From: Piscinibacter sp.
GTDB taxonomy: Bacteria > Pseudomonadota > Gammaproteobacteria > Burkholderiales > Burkholderiaceae_C
Reading direction: 5' to 3'
Length of the DNA: 57,178 nt
Assembly (NCBI GenBank): GCA_019635485.1
Contig: JAHBZL010000035.1
Location: 1-57,178 of the forward strand
The translations under genes and the position numbers were made by a program. A model generated the notes under the pieces. It had not been told where the DNA came from and searched no databases. It was given only the letters and a program-made list of their open reading frames with translations. Shown piece by piece: positions 34,801-43,201 of this stretch (positions are counted from its first letter, which is position 1; each line of letters starts with the position of its first letter).

Positions 34801-35240
34801 TCGACCAGGAAGTTCGTGGTCTGCTTCTTCTCGCGTGGGATCGCGTCGAGGTAGGCCTTCAGCAGCGGCGTCAGCTCGCCCTTCAGGCGGTACGGCGCCA
34901 GCTCGTGCGCGAGCGACGGGTCGTACTCGAACGGGAAGTTCTCCGCCGACGGCTCGAGGAAGAAGTCGAACGGGTTCAGCACCGACATCTCGGCGACCAG
35001 GTCGACCTCGATGCGGAAGCTGGTCGTCTTGTCCGGAAAGACCAGCCGGGCCAGGTAGTTGGACTGCGGGTCCTGCTGCCAATTGATGAAGTGCGTGCCC
35101 GGCTCGATGCGCATCGAGTAGCTCAGGATGCGCGTGCGCGAGTGCGGCGCCGGGCGCAACCGGACGACCTGCGGGCCGAGGTTGATCGGCCGGTCGTACC
35201 GGTAGTGGGTCACGTGGTTGAGCGCGACGTGGATGGACAT
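31827..35240 (-). CDS. Transglutaminase fused to DUF2126 putative amidoligase
   Basis: 1137 residues, the standard length of this large family. The N-terminal ~290 residues are a transglutaminase-like domain with a full triad, Cys180 (GSCRD), His229 (LHAW) and Asp245 (LDPTS). The rest is DUF2126, described in Pfam as a putative amidoligase of the glutamine-synthetase/GCS-like superfamily; visible conserved parts are LTQGGEPTFVS (about 340), GKWYPGEQLPRW, VNIHPAHSWEEL and the GTGGGNHFVLGG loop. The fusion joins a probable amide-bond breaking or swapping domain to a probable amide-forming one. It starts immediately after the preceding stop (TGAATG, zero gap), implying coupled translation. No signal peptide. 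Confidence 0.93.
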   Translation of the reverse strand: MSIHVALNHVTHYRYDRPINLGPQVVRLRPAPHSRTRILSYSMRIEPGTHFINWQQDPQSNYLARLVFPDKTTSFRIEVDLVAEMSVLNPFDFFLEPSAENFPFEYDPSLAHELAPYRLKGELTPLLKAYLDAIPREKKQTTNFLVELNQKLQHEIGYLIRMEPGVQTPEQTLKNASGSCRDTGWLLVQLLRHLGFAARFVSGYLIQLKPDVKSLDGPSGTEVDFTDLHAWCEVYLPGAGWIGLDPTSGLLAGEGHIPLACSPDPGSAAPVTGMIDDCETEFEHHMQVSRVWEAPRVTLPYSDEQWAEIEALGHRVDEDLRTHDVRLTQGGEPTFVSVDDRDGAEWNTDALGPTKRLLAAELLEKLRLKYGDGGLLHYGQGKWYPGEQLPRWSLNLFWRKDREPIWTHPELFADEHKDYGVTDVHARQFLKGVAKRLALDPKYVFPAFEDVWYYLWRERKLPVNVDPFDARLSDPLERDRIRKVFTQGLDKVVGHVLPVLRSFDGPARWQTGPWFLRSERCYLVPGDSPLGYRLPLDSQPWATGTDYPWVHQPDPTQPFAPLPPYQRLRFFNPLGGGESGQADNEASRAPGGFAERSRAALRGDAGPGNVPPPAQSETRMPQRFESAGWITRTAMCAEPRHGRLYVFMPPTTALEDYLELVAAVEDTAVEMKLPLILEGYEPPRDPRLSQLRVTPDPGVIEVNIHPAHSWEELVDQTTHLYQSAHETRLSTEKFMLDGRHTGTGGGNHFVLGGATVADSPFLRRPDLLASMIAYWHNHPALSYLFSGLFIGPTSQAPRVDEARNDSVYELEIAFAELQRQTAPGAAACPPWLIDRLLRNLLIDVTGNTHRAEFCIDKLYSPDGPTGRLGLLEMRAFEMPPHARMSLTQQLLMRSLVARFWQHPYRPARLKRWSTELHDRFMLPHFVWEDLCDVIEELNDFGYAMKTEWFAPHHNFRFPRLGEFAAKGVDVELRLALEPWHVMGEEGAPGGTVRFVDSSVERLQVHVTGLVGDRHVLTCNGRVVPLQPTGRVGEFVGAVRYRAWNPPSALHPTIGVHVPLTLDLVDTWMSRSMGGCQYHVAHPGGRNYSTFPVNAYEAEARRLARFFRIGHTPGEMNVPKDERNPNFPFTLDLRRATV

Positions 35241-36074
35241 TCAGGACTCCAGGGTGATCTCTTCGCCGACGGGCATGATCCGCACGCGCACGCGCATCGA
35301 TTCGTCGCCGCCGCCTTCGCGCACCCCGCGCACCGGCGCGCAGGCGGCATAGTCGGGCCCGACGGCCAGGCGCACGTGGCGCTCGTCCATCAGGCCGTCG
35401 TGGGTGATGTCGACGCTGAGCCAGCGCCGCGCCGCAACGTCGACGCAAACGTCGGCCCAGGCATGGCTGGCCAGCTCGGCGGCCGACGGGGAATGGAAAT
35501 AGCCGCTGACGTAGCGCGCCGGCCACCCCGCCGCGCGGCACGCCGCGATGAAGACATGCGCCTGGTCCTGGCAGACGCCGGCGCCATGGTCCAGCGCCTG
35601 TTGCGCGGTGGTGCCCACATGCGTGATGCCCGGCTGGTAACGCACGGCGGCGCGCACCGCGGCGCCGAGCTGCAGCAGCGCCGTCTCGTCGGCGCCGGCG
35701 CGCAGGTGCGCGAATCCGAGCTCGCGCAGGCGCGGGTCCGGCTCGGTCAGCGCGGTCGGCCGCAGGTACAGCGCCGGAGGGGGCTCGCCCGGCGCGTCGA
35801 CCAGCCAGGGCGAGGCATGCGTGCGCACGGTGCCGGCTGCGCACACGCTGCCGCGGTAGATGTGCCGGCCGGCCCGATGCCGGGCCAGGCTCCAGCTGTG
35901 CGCGAGGTTGCCGTAGCCGTCGCGCTGCGCGTACAGCGGCGCCGGCGCCGAGAGCGCCCAGTCCAGCACCTCCTGGTGGGCGCTCGGCTGCGGCGTCAGG
36001 CACAGGTGCTGCAGCGCGTACTGCAGCGGAGCGCTGTACTCGTAATGCGTTTCGTGCTCGATGCGCAGCTTCAT
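35241..36074 (-). CDS. Transglutaminase-like protein, first module
   Basis: 277 residues with the N-terminal bacterial transglutaminase domain (MKLRIEHETHYEYSAPL) and a catalytic core containing Cys168 (GVCQDQ), His204 (SHAWA) and Asp222 (VDITH). It resembles the 296-residue protein at 28343 in size and arrangement, and both begin with the same HETxYxY pattern, so they look like paralogues serving the two ligase sets. No export signal. It follows the alpha-E gene by 14 bases and abuts the DUF2126 gene. The expected role is peptidase or amidase action on the product of the neighbouring ATP-grasp enzyme; this is inference from recurrent gene association. Confidence 0.9.
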   Translation of the reverse strand: MKLRIEHETHYEYSAPLQYALQHLCLTPQPSAHQEVLDWALSAPAPLYAQRDGYGNLAHSWSLARHRAGRHIYRGSVCAAGTVRTHASPWLVDAPGEPPPALYLRPTALTEPDPRLRELGFAHLRAGADETALLQLGAAVRAAVRYQPGITHVGTTAQQALDHGAGVCQDQAHVFIAACRAAGWPARYVSGYFHSPSAAELASHAWADVCVDVAARRWLSVDITHDGLMDERHVRLAVGPDYAACAPVRGVREGGGDESMRVRVRIMPVGEEITLES

Positions 36075-36088
36075 CGCGCCGCGTGCCG

Positions 36089-37063
36089 TCACTGCACCGG
36101 GACCAGGAAGTCGCGGCTGATGCCGATGCCCAGCGTGTTCACGCGGTCCAGGAACTGCGTCAGGAACGCGTGCAGGCCGGTGGACAGGATCTCGTCGATG
36201 CGGCCGTACTGCAGATCCGCGTACAGCCGCCCGGCGCGCCGCAGGGTCTCGCCCGACTGTTCGTTGGCGACCCGGGTCAGGTTGGTCTGCACCTCGTGCA
36301 TGCAGGCGGCCAGCGAGCGCGGCATGTCCAGGCGCAGGATCAGCAGCTCGGCCACCTTCTCGGGCTTGATGACGTTGCGGTAGGCCTTGCGGTAGACCTC
36401 GAAGCCGGACATCGAGCGCAGCACCGCCGACCAGTGGTAGAAGTCGAACTCGACGTCGCGCCCGTTGCCCTGCGCCTGCGACTGCGTCGCGCCGAAGAAC
36501 TCGCTTTCGACGGCGTGGAACTTCACGTCCAGCAGGCGCGCGGTGTTGTCGGCCCGCTCGAGGAAGCTGCCGATGCGCAGGAAGTGGAAGGCCTCGTCCT
36601 GCAGCATCGTGCCGACCGTCACGCCGCGCGACAGATGCGAGCGGAACTTGACCCACTCGAACAGCGCACTCGGGTCCTTGTGGAAGCCGCCGCCGGCGGC
36701 CATGCGCTGGAACTCGAGCCAGGTCTGGTTCTGTGTCTCCCAGACCTCGGTGGTCAGCGCCCCGCGCACCGCGCGGGCGTTCTCGCGCGCCGCCATCAGG
36801 CAGGAGCGGATGCTCGACGGGTTCTGCGCGTCCGCCACCATGTACTGCATGACGTTGCGCGCCGTCATCGGGCCGAAGCGCTCGGCGAAGTCGCCCGACA
36901 GCTCGGAGATGCCGAGCAGGCCCTTCCAGCCCTTCTCGGCGGCGTCGGCCGATTGCGGCAGCAGCGAGGTCTGGTAGTTGACGTCGAGCATGCGCGCGGT
37001 GTTCTCGGCGCGCTCCATGTAGCGCGACATCCAGAAGAGGTGGTCTGCGGTTCGGGACAGCAT
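36089..37063 (-). CDS. Alpha-E (DUF403) protein
   Basis: 324 residues, almost all helical, with the family opening LSRTADHLFWMSRYMERAENTARMLDV. The domain takes its name from conserved helices with glutamates and has no known activity; it occurs only with circularly permuted ATP-grasp proteins and transglutaminases, sometimes fused, as at 29283 in this same operon. Its gene follows the ATP-grasp gene by four bases. It probably binds the ATP-grasp enzyme, its peptide substrate, or both. Confidence 0.92.
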   Translation of the reverse strand: MLSRTADHLFWMSRYMERAENTARMLDVNYQTSLLPQSADAAEKGWKGLLGISELSGDFAERFGPMTARNVMQYMVADAQNPSSIRSCLMAARENARAVRGALTTEVWETQNQTWLEFQRMAAGGGFHKDPSALFEWVKFRSHLSRGVTVGTMLQDEAFHFLRIGSFLERADNTARLLDVKFHAVESEFFGATQSQAQGNGRDVEFDFYHWSAVLRSMSGFEVYRKAYRNVIKPEKVAELLILRLDMPRSLAACMHEVQTNLTRVANEQSGETLRRAGRLYADLQYGRIDEILSTGLHAFLTQFLDRVNTLGIGISRDFLVPVQ

Positions 37064-37067
37064 CTTC

Positions 37068-38504
37068 TCAGGCCTCCAGCACCCACGTGTCCTTGGTCCC
37101 GCCGCCCTGCGACGAGTTGACCACCAGCGAGCCTTCCTTCAGCGCGACGCGCGTCAGCCCGCCGGGCACCATCTGCACCTCCTTGCCCGACAGCACGAAC
37201 GGCCGCAGGTCGATGTGGCGCGGCGCGATGCCGCTCTCGACGAAGGTCGGGCAGGTCGACAGCGACAGCGTCGGCTGCGCGATGTAACCGGCCGGATTGG
37301 CCTCCAGGGCCTTGCGGAACTCCGCGATCTCGGCCTTGGTGGCCGCCGGCCCGACCAGCATGCCGTAGCCGCCGGCGCCGTGCACCTCTTTGACGACCAG
37401 GTCGGGCAGATGGTCCAGCACGTATTTCAGATCCTCGGCCTCGCGGCACAGGTAGGTGGGCACGTTGTTCAGGATCGGCTTCTCGCCGAGGTAGAACTCG
37501 ACCATCTTCGGCACGTACGGGTAGATCGACTTGTCGTCCGCCACGCCGGTGCCGATCGCGTTGCACAGCGTCACGTTGCCGGCGCGGTAGACCGACAGCA
37601 GCCCGGCACAGCCGAGCGTCGAATCGGGGCGGAACGCGAGCGGGTCGAGGAAGTCGTCGTCGAGGCGGCGGTAGATCACGTCGACGCGCTTCGGCCCCTG
37701 CGTCGTGCGCATGTAGACGAAGTTGTCCTTGACGTACAGGTCCTGCCCCTCGACCAGCTCGACCCCCATCTGCTGCGCCAGGAAGGCGTGCTCGAAGTAG
37801 GCGCTGTTGTACATGCCGGGCGTCAGCACCACGACGGTCGGGTCGTTCACCGCCGCTGGCGCAACCGCGCGAAGCGTCTCCAGCAGCATGTCCGGGTAGT
37901 GCGCGACCGGCTCGACACGGTGCTGGCTGAACAACTCCGGGAACAGCCGCATCATCATCTTGCGGTTCTCGAGCATGTAGCTCACGCCGCTGGGCACGCG
38001 CAGGTTGTCCTCCAGCACGTAGTAGCTGCCGCTGCCGTCGGGGTTGGCGGCGCGCACGATGTCCACGCCGGCGATGTGCGAATAGACCCCGCCGGGCACG
38101 TCCACGCCCATCATCTCGGGCCGGAACTGCGCGTTCTTGAAGATCTGGTCGGCCGGCACGAGGCCGGCGCGCACGATCTCCTGGTCGTGGTAGACGTCGT
38201 GGATGAAGCGGTTCAGTGCCGTCACGCGCTGCGCCAGCCCCTTCTCCATCTCGGCCCATTCGTGTGCCGGGATCACACGCGGGATCAGGTCGAACGGGAT
38301 CAGCCGCTCGGTGCCCGAGCCTTCCTCGTCCTTGGCGCCGTACACGGCGAAGGTGATGCCGACCCGGCGGAAGATCATCTCCGCCTCTTCGCGGCGCGAC
38401 TTCATGACGTCGCGCGGTTGTTCGGCGAGCCAGCGATCGTAGCCCCGGTAGTGCTCGCGCACCGTGGTGCTCGTGGCTTGCATCTCGTCGAAACTGGGTC
38501 TCAT
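37068..38504 (-). CDS. Circularly permuted ATP-grasp protein, stand-alone
   Basis: 478 residues, typical of the circularly permuted ATP-grasp type 2 family. The nucleotide-binding strand and Gly-rich loop are intact: Lys372 in LVVKEVHGAGGYGMLVG. Further conserved segments are FAVYGAKDEEG near the N-terminus, LTPGMYNSAYFEHAF (about 228-241), and VPGGLTRVALKEG with GGGTKDTWVLEA at the very end. It is predicted to activate a carboxylate with ATP and ligate an amine, forming a peptide or amide. It is the first gene of the operon; an AT-richer patch (TTTATTGCTAAC on the minus strand near 38530) and GGAG nine bases before the ATG fit a promoter and start in the 86-base gap after comEC. Confidence 0.93.
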   Translation of the reverse strand: MRPSFDEMQATSTTVREHYRGYDRWLAEQPRDVMKSRREEAEMIFRRVGITFAVYGAKDEEGSGTERLIPFDLIPRVIPAHEWAEMEKGLAQRVTALNRFIHDVYHDQEIVRAGLVPADQIFKNAQFRPEMMGVDVPGGVYSHIAGVDIVRAANPDGSGSYYVLEDNLRVPSGVSYMLENRKMMMRLFPELFSQHRVEPVAHYPDMLLETLRAVAPAAVNDPTVVVLTPGMYNSAYFEHAFLAQQMGVELVEGQDLYVKDNFVYMRTTQGPKRVDVIYRRLDDDFLDPLAFRPDSTLGCAGLLSVYRAGNVTLCNAIGTGVADDKSIYPYVPKMVEFYLGEKPILNNVPTYLCREAEDLKYVLDHLPDLVVKEVHGAGGYGMLVGPAATKAEIAEFRKALEANPAGYIAQPTLSLSTCPTFVESGIAPRHIDLRPFVLSGKEVQMVPGGLTRVALKEGSLVVNSSQGGGTKDTWVLEA

Positions 38505-38590
38505 CGCGGGCGTCTCCTCGCAGGCAGGGTTAGCAATAAACAGGCCACTGGCGCCGTTCCAGCCGCCCTTCCGGCCACCCGCCCGGCCGC

Positions 38591-41002
38591 TCACGGCGGC
38601 GCGTCGGCAGCCCGATGGTGCCAGTAGCGGCGCGCCACGTCACGCTCGCATTCCTCCCCGGTCGCGCGCAGCGTCCACGCCCCGCAGGCGGCGCTGGTCA
38701 CGATACCGATGCCGGCACCCCGGTAGCGCGCGAGCACGTCCGCGGCGGGATGGCCGAACCGATTCAGATAGCCGGCCTGCACCACCGCCACCCGTGGCTG
38801 CACGACGGCAAGGAACTCGGCCGACGAGGAACTGCGGCTGCCATGGTGCGGCACCAGCAGCACGTCGCTGCGCAGCGATGGCGCCTGCCGCTCCAGCAGT
38901 GCCAGTTCCTGCTCGCGTTCGATGTCGCCGGTCAGCAGCACGCTGGCCTGGCCCGGCGCATCGACCCGCAGCACGCAGGAGCGGGCGTTGGGTCGGGCAA
39001 CCTGCGCCAGGTCGGCGGCGCGCGGGTGCAGGACCTCGAAGCGCACACCGTCCCAGGTCCACGCCTGGCCGGCCTCGCAGGGGCGGTCCCGCGCCGCCCG
39101 GGCGCGCAGGGGATGGCCGTCCTCGAGCGAGCTGAGCAGTTCGCCGACGGGCCAGGTCGCCAGCAGCACCGCCGCGCCGCCGACATGGTCCGTGTCGCGG
39201 TGGCTGAGCATCAGCAGGTCGATGCGCCGTTCGCCGCGTGCCCGCAGCAGCGGCGCCAGCACGCGCTCGCCGGCATCGTCCTCGCGCGAATACTGCGGCC
39301 CGGCGTCGTAGACCAGCAGGTGGGCGTGGGTGCGCACGAGCACCGCGGTGCCCTGGCCGACGTCGGCGGCGACGAGTTCGAAGCGCCCTGGCGCCGGTCG
39401 GTCGACGGCTGGCAGCAGCAAGGGCAGCGCCAGCGGCAGGGCCAGCGCGCGCAGCCGCCAGGGCAAGGGCATCACCAGCAGCGCGCCGGCCAGCAGCCCG
39501 GCCGCCCGGGCCCACAGCGGGGCGGCCGGCACGGTCCAGACCGCCAGCGGCCAGGCGGCCAGCCATTCCAGCCAGGCGGTCAGCGGCCGCAGCAGCAGCG
39601 CCGCGAGGCTCCAGGCCGGTGCCGCCAGCATGCCCAGCAGCGCGAGCGGCGTGACCAGCAGCGTGATGAGCGGGATCGCCACCAGGTTGGCGACGAAGCC
39701 CACCAGCGAGAGCTGCTGGAAGAACAGCAGCGTCAGTGGCGCCAGCCCGAGCGTCGCGACCAGCTGCGTGCGCCCGGCCCCCAGCAGCACCTGGCGCACG
39801 CGCGCGAGCCGGGATTCGGTGCCCGGACCCTCGGCTGGCAGCCGCGCGGGCTCGGAGGCCATCAGCAGGGCGACGGCGGAGAAGGAGAGCCAGAAGCCGG
39901 GCTGCAGCAGCGCCCACGGATCGACGACGCTGACCGTCAGGGCCGCCGCCAGCAGCACCAGCGGCCAGGGCCAGCGCAGGCCGGCCGCACGCAGCAGCAC
40001 GGCCGCGGCGAGCATCCAGACGGTGCGCTGCGCCGGCACCCCCCAGCCGGCGAACACCGCGTAGGCCAGCGCGGCCGCCAGCCCGCCCCAGCGCGCCGCC
40101 TGCACGGCCGGCAGCCGGAGCAGCGCCCGACTGCTGCGCCGCCAGGCCGCGCCGATCAGCGCGCCGGCCAGCCAGGCGAACATCGTCACGTGCAGCCCGC
40201 TGATCGACATCAGGTGGCCGAGCCCGGTGGCCCGGAACAGCGCCCAGTCGTCGCGCGGGATCGCCCCCTGATCGCCGACCGCCAGGGCCGCCAGCACCCC
40301 GGCCGCCCGCGGATCGGCCACGTGCGCGCGGATCGCGTCGCGCACGCGCTGCCGCGCGCGCTCCACCGGGGCGGCCACGCCGTCCGCGAGGCGCTCCGGC
40401 ACCGGCCGGTCGCGCACCGCGCCGACCGCGCGCACGCCCTGCTCGAACAGCGCCAGTTCGAGGTCGTAGCCATGCGGGTTGAGCTGCCCGTGCGGCTGGC
40501 GCAGGCGGACGCCGAAGCGCCAACGCTGCCCGGCACGCAGGGCCGCCTGAGGGGCGCTCAGCGTGGCGTCCTCGTGGAAGCCCGTGTACCAGCCGAGCGA
40601 AACCACCGCCGGCAGCGCCACCGGGCGGCCCGCCGCTTCCGCCTGCTCCACCGCGAAGCGGAAGCGCAGGCCGTTCGGCCCGGTCTGCGGCAGGCTGGCG
40701 ACCACGCCGGTCAGCACCAGATCCTGCCCTTCGAGTTCCGCCGGCAGGAGCTCGGCCAGTCGCAGCGAGGCGCGCCCGCTCGTGCTGCCGAAGGCAATCA
40801 GCGCGATGCCCAGGCAGACCGCCACGCCGCCCCCGCGCCGCCAGCGCAGGCCGATCGCGAGCAGCAGCACGCCGGCGCCGAGCAGCGCCAGCGCGGCGGC
40901 CGCCGGCCATAGTTCGCGCTGCTGCAGCTGCAGCGCGACCCCGGCCGGCCAGGCCAGCATCGCCGCGAGCAGCCGCCCCCCGGTCAGCCCCGCTCCTCCC
41001 AT
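38591..41002 (-). CDS. comEC: DNA uptake channel ComEC/Rec2
   Basis: 803 residues. An N-terminal soluble DUF4131 region with flanking helices, the ten-or-so-helix competence domain (for example GLGHLMSISGLHVTMFAWLAG around 215, the family signature), and a C-terminal metallo-beta-lactamase domain with LMLSHRDTDHVGG and VPHHGSRSS. ComEC carries single-stranded DNA across the inner membrane in natural transformation; the C-terminal domain is thought to degrade the non-transferred strand. No other competence gene is nearby. The ATG has no Shine-Dalgarno but lies six bases after a TACACT box. It is divergent from the RidA gene. Confidence 0.95.
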   Translation of the reverse strand: MGGAGLTGGRLLAAMLAWPAGVALQLQQRELWPAAAALALLGAGVLLLAIGLRWRRGGGVAVCLGIALIAFGSTSGRASLRLAELLPAELEGQDLVLTGVVASLPQTGPNGLRFRFAVEQAEAAGRPVALPAVVSLGWYTGFHEDATLSAPQAALRAGQRWRFGVRLRQPHGQLNPHGYDLELALFEQGVRAVGAVRDRPVPERLADGVAAPVERARQRVRDAIRAHVADPRAAGVLAALAVGDQGAIPRDDWALFRATGLGHLMSISGLHVTMFAWLAGALIGAAWRRSSRALLRLPAVQAARWGGLAAALAYAVFAGWGVPAQRTVWMLAAAVLLRAAGLRWPWPLVLLAAALTVSVVDPWALLQPGFWLSFSAVALLMASEPARLPAEGPGTESRLARVRQVLLGAGRTQLVATLGLAPLTLLFFQQLSLVGFVANLVAIPLITLLVTPLALLGMLAAPAWSLAALLLRPLTAWLEWLAAWPLAVWTVPAAPLWARAAGLLAGALLVMPLPWRLRALALPLALPLLLPAVDRPAPGRFELVAADVGQGTAVLVRTHAHLLVYDAGPQYSREDDAGERVLAPLLRARGERRIDLLMLSHRDTDHVGGAAVLLATWPVGELLSSLEDGHPLRARAARDRPCEAGQAWTWDGVRFEVLHPRAADLAQVARPNARSCVLRVDAPGQASVLLTGDIEREQELALLERQAPSLRSDVLLVPHHGSRSSSSAEFLAVVQPRVAVVQAGYLNRFGHPAADVLARYRGAGIGIVTSAACGAWTLRATGEECERDVARRYWHHRAADAPP

Positions 41003-41008
41003 GGGTGC

Positions 41009-41014
41009 AGTGTA
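41009..41014 (-). promoter_or_regulatory. Candidate -10 box for leaderless comEC
   Basis: On the minus strand TACACT is followed by GCACCC and the ATG at 41002, the same six-base spacing as at other starts in the window. The box is in the 56-base divergent gap with ridA. Confidence 0.45.
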
Positions 41015-41058
41015 GGATCGCGGCTCCCTGCGTCATCCCGCCGCGCCCGGCCGACATC

Positions 41059-41523
41059 ATGAGCTCCTCTTCCGTCTACGACCGCTTGCGCGACCTCGGC
41101 ATCACGCTGCCGCCGCTGGCCGTGCCGGCCGCGGCCTACGTGCCCTTCGTGCGCACCGGCAACCTGGTGTTCCTCTCCGGCCACATCGCGCGGCGCGACG
41201 GCAAGCCCTGGGTCGGCCAGCTCGGCCGCGAGATCGACACCGCCACCGGCAAGGAGGCGGCACGCGCCGTCGCGATCGACCTGCTCGGCACCTTGCACGC
41301 CGCGGTCGGCGACCTGAACCAGGTGGCGCGCATCGTCAAGGTGATGAGCCTCGTCAACAGCACGCCGGACTTCACCGAGCAGCACCTCGTCACGAACGGC
41401 TGTTCCGAGCTGCTCGGCGCGGTGTTCGGCGACAAGGGCACGCACGCCCGCAGCGCCTTCGGCGTGGCACAGATCCCGCTGGGCGCCTGCGTCGAGATCG
41501 AGTTGATCGCGCAGGTGGCCTGA
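41059..41523 (+). CDS. RidA/YjgF/YER057c family protein
   Basis: 154 residues of the longer RidA subfamily. LGNVLF-type core strand GNLVFLSGHIARRDGKPWVG and the closing AFGVAQIPLGACVEIELIAQV are diagnostic. RidA proteins hydrolyse reactive enamine/imine intermediates from PLP enzymes. The canonical catalytic Arg of RidA proper (in the RxxxxVxxLP context) is replaced in this subfamily by ARSAFGVAQIPLG, which keeps an Arg three residues ahead of the core strand; activity is not certain. It is followed two bases later by dsbB. Confidence 0.92.
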   Translation: MSSSSVYDRLRDLGITLPPLAVPAAAYVPFVRTGNLVFLSGHIARRDGKPWVGQLGREIDTATGKEAARAVAIDLLGTLHAAVGDLNQVARIVKVMSLVNSTPDFTEQHLVTNGCSELLGAVFGDKGTHARSAFGVAQIPLGACVEIELIAQVA

Positions 41524-41525
41524 CG

Positions 41526-41996
41526 GTGCCGGCCCGCGCCTGGTCGATCCTCGTCGCACTGGCCTGCTTCGCCGCCGTCGGTGCGGCGCTGGTCAGCCAG
41601 CATCTGTTCGACATGCAGCCCTGCCCGTGGTGCATCCTGCAGCGGCTGATCTTCGCCGTGATCGGCGTGCTGGCACTGCTGGCGGCGCTGCTGCGCGGCG
41701 TGCCGCGCGCGCTGCTCGGCGCCGGCATGCTGCTGCTCGCCGGCGGCGGCGCGGCCGCGGCGGCCTACCAGCACTTCGTCGCGGCCAAGTCGCAGTCGTG
41801 CAACCTGACGCTGGCGGACCGCATCGTCTCCGGCATCGGCGTGGACCGCCTGCTGCCGGAGGTCTTCGAGGTGCGCGCCAGCTGCGCCGACGCCGCGGTG
41901 AACCTCGCCGGCGTGCCGTACGAGTTCTGGAGCCTCGGGCTGTTCGTGCTGGTCGGTGCCATGGCGCTGCTCGTGATGCTGGGGGCACGACGCTGA
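41526..41996 (+). CDS. dsbB: Disulphide bond formation protein DsbB
   Basis: 156 residues with four membrane helices. The first redox pair is CPWC (residues 33-36) followed by ILQR, whose Arg binds quinone; the second pair is the Cys of QSCNLT and that of RASCAD in the second periplasmic loop. DsbB re-oxidises DsbA and passes electrons to quinone. GTG 41526 is two bases after the ridA stop. The 3' end overlaps the next gene (TGATG). Adjacent c-type cytochrome clusters elsewhere in the window would depend on the thiol-redox balance it sets. Confidence 0.94.
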   Translation: MPARAWSILVALACFAAVGAALVSQHLFDMQPCPWCILQRLIFAVIGVLALLAALLRGVPRALLGAGMLLLAGGGAAAAAYQHFVAAKSQSCNLTLADRIVSGIGVDRLLPEVFEVRASCADAAVNLAGVPYEFWSLGLFVLVGAMALLVMLGARR

Positions 41997-43201
41997 TGCG
42001 GCCACGCCAGGCCCGCGCGCTGCGTGCGGACCTGGACCGCGGACTCGCGCTGCACCGGCAGCAGCAACTGGAAGCCGCGGCAGCCGTCTACCGCGGCATC
42101 CTGAAGTCGGCGCCCGACCATCCGGATGCGCTGCAGCTGCTCGGCGCGATCGAGGGCCAGCAGGGCCGCTACGACAGCGCGATCGCGCTGCTGCGGCGGG
42201 CCGTCGCCGCGGCGCCGGACAGCGCCGTCGCCCACAACAACCTCGGCAACGCCCTCGCGTCCGCGCAGCGCCACGCCGAGGCACTGCCCTGCTTCGAGCG
42301 GGCGCTGCGGCTCAAGCCGGACAACCCGAAGGCGCTGCGCAACCGCGGCAACGCGCTGCGCAAGCTGAACCGCCTGCCCGAGGCACTGGAATGCATCGAC
42401 CGCGTGCTGGCGCTGCAGCCCGGCTCGCTCGAGGCGACGGTCGACCGCGGCGAGCTGATGGTCAGCCTGGGCCGCCACGAGGAGGCCATCGCCTGCTTTC
42501 GCGCCGCACTGGCAGGCGGCAAAGACCTCGAGACGCTGCGCTACGTGCTGGCCTCGCTGGGGGCCGGCGAGGCACCGGAACAGGCGCCGCCGGACTACGT
42601 CAAGGGACTCTTCGACCAGTACGCCGCCACCTTCGACCACCATCTGGTCGACGTACTCGGCTACCACACGCCGGACCAGCTGCTTTCGGTGCTGCGGCCG
42701 CTGCTGCCCGCCACGCCGGTCGACATCGTCGACCTCGGCTGCGGCACGGGGCTGTTCGGCGCGCTGCTGCGCCCGCTGGCGCGCCGGCTGGTCGGCGTGG
42801 ACCTGTCGGACGGCATGCTCGAGCGCGCACGCGCCGCCGGGCACTACGACGAACTCGCCTGCGCCGAACTGGTCGCGTGGCTGGACGGCACGGCCGAGCG
42901 CTTCCACGTGGCCGCCGCCTGCGACGTGCTGAACTACCTCGGTGCGCTGGACACGCTGTTCGGTGCCGTGCGACGTGTCCTGCAGCCCGACGGGCTGTTC
43001 GCGTTCTCGGTCGAGGCCGGCGAGGACGACGGCTTCCAGCTGCGTGCCACGCGCCGCTACGCGCACTCGCGAACCTACCTCGAGCGCTGCGCCGCCGCGC
43101 ACAAATTCTCGGTGACCTCGGTGCAGCAAGCCGTGCTGCGCAAGGATGCCAACCTGCCGGTACCGGGCCTGATCGTGGTGCTCCGCACGTTGCCGGCCTG
43201 A
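41996..43201 (+). CDS. TPR-repeat protein with C-terminal methyltransferase domain
   Basis: 401 residues. About 15-185 are five tetratricopeptide repeats (for example AVAHNNLGNALASAQRHAEAL and ALRNRGNALRKLNRLPEAL). From about 205 a class-I SAM-dependent methyltransferase follows, with motif I VDIVDLGCGTGLFG (242-255) and VGVDLSDGMLERA as the acidic loop. Similar TPR-methyltransferase proteins occur beside glycosyltransferase and secretion genes, but the substrate is not known. Translation is coupled to dsbB. The frame is open upstream inside dsbB, yet the first credible start is ATG 41996. Confidence 0.88.
   Translation: MRPRQARALRADLDRGLALHRQQQLEAAAAVYRGILKSAPDHPDALQLLGAIEGQQGRYDSAIALLRRAVAAAPDSAVAHNNLGNALASAQRHAEALPCFERALRLKPDNPKALRNRGNALRKLNRLPEALECIDRVLALQPGSLEATVDRGELMVSLGRHEEAIACFRAALAGGKDLETLRYVLASLGAGEAPEQAPPDYVKGLFDQYAATFDHHLVDVLGYHTPDQLLSVLRPLLPATPVDIVDLGCGTGLFGALLRPLARRLVGVDLSDGMLERARAAGHYDELACAELVAWLDGTAERFHVAAACDVLNYLGALDTLFGAVRRVLQPDGLFAFSVEAGEDDGFQLRATRRYAHSRTYLERCAAAHKFSVTSVQQAVLRKDANLPVPGLIVVLRTLPA

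Noticed and set aside
29232-36383. A 2383-codon open frame on the plus strand opposite the ATP-grasp operon
   Set aside because: It is antisense to five genes with intact catalytic motifs. Its translation is low-complexity Arg/Gln/Ala/His sequence without domains, as expected opposite GC-rich genes.
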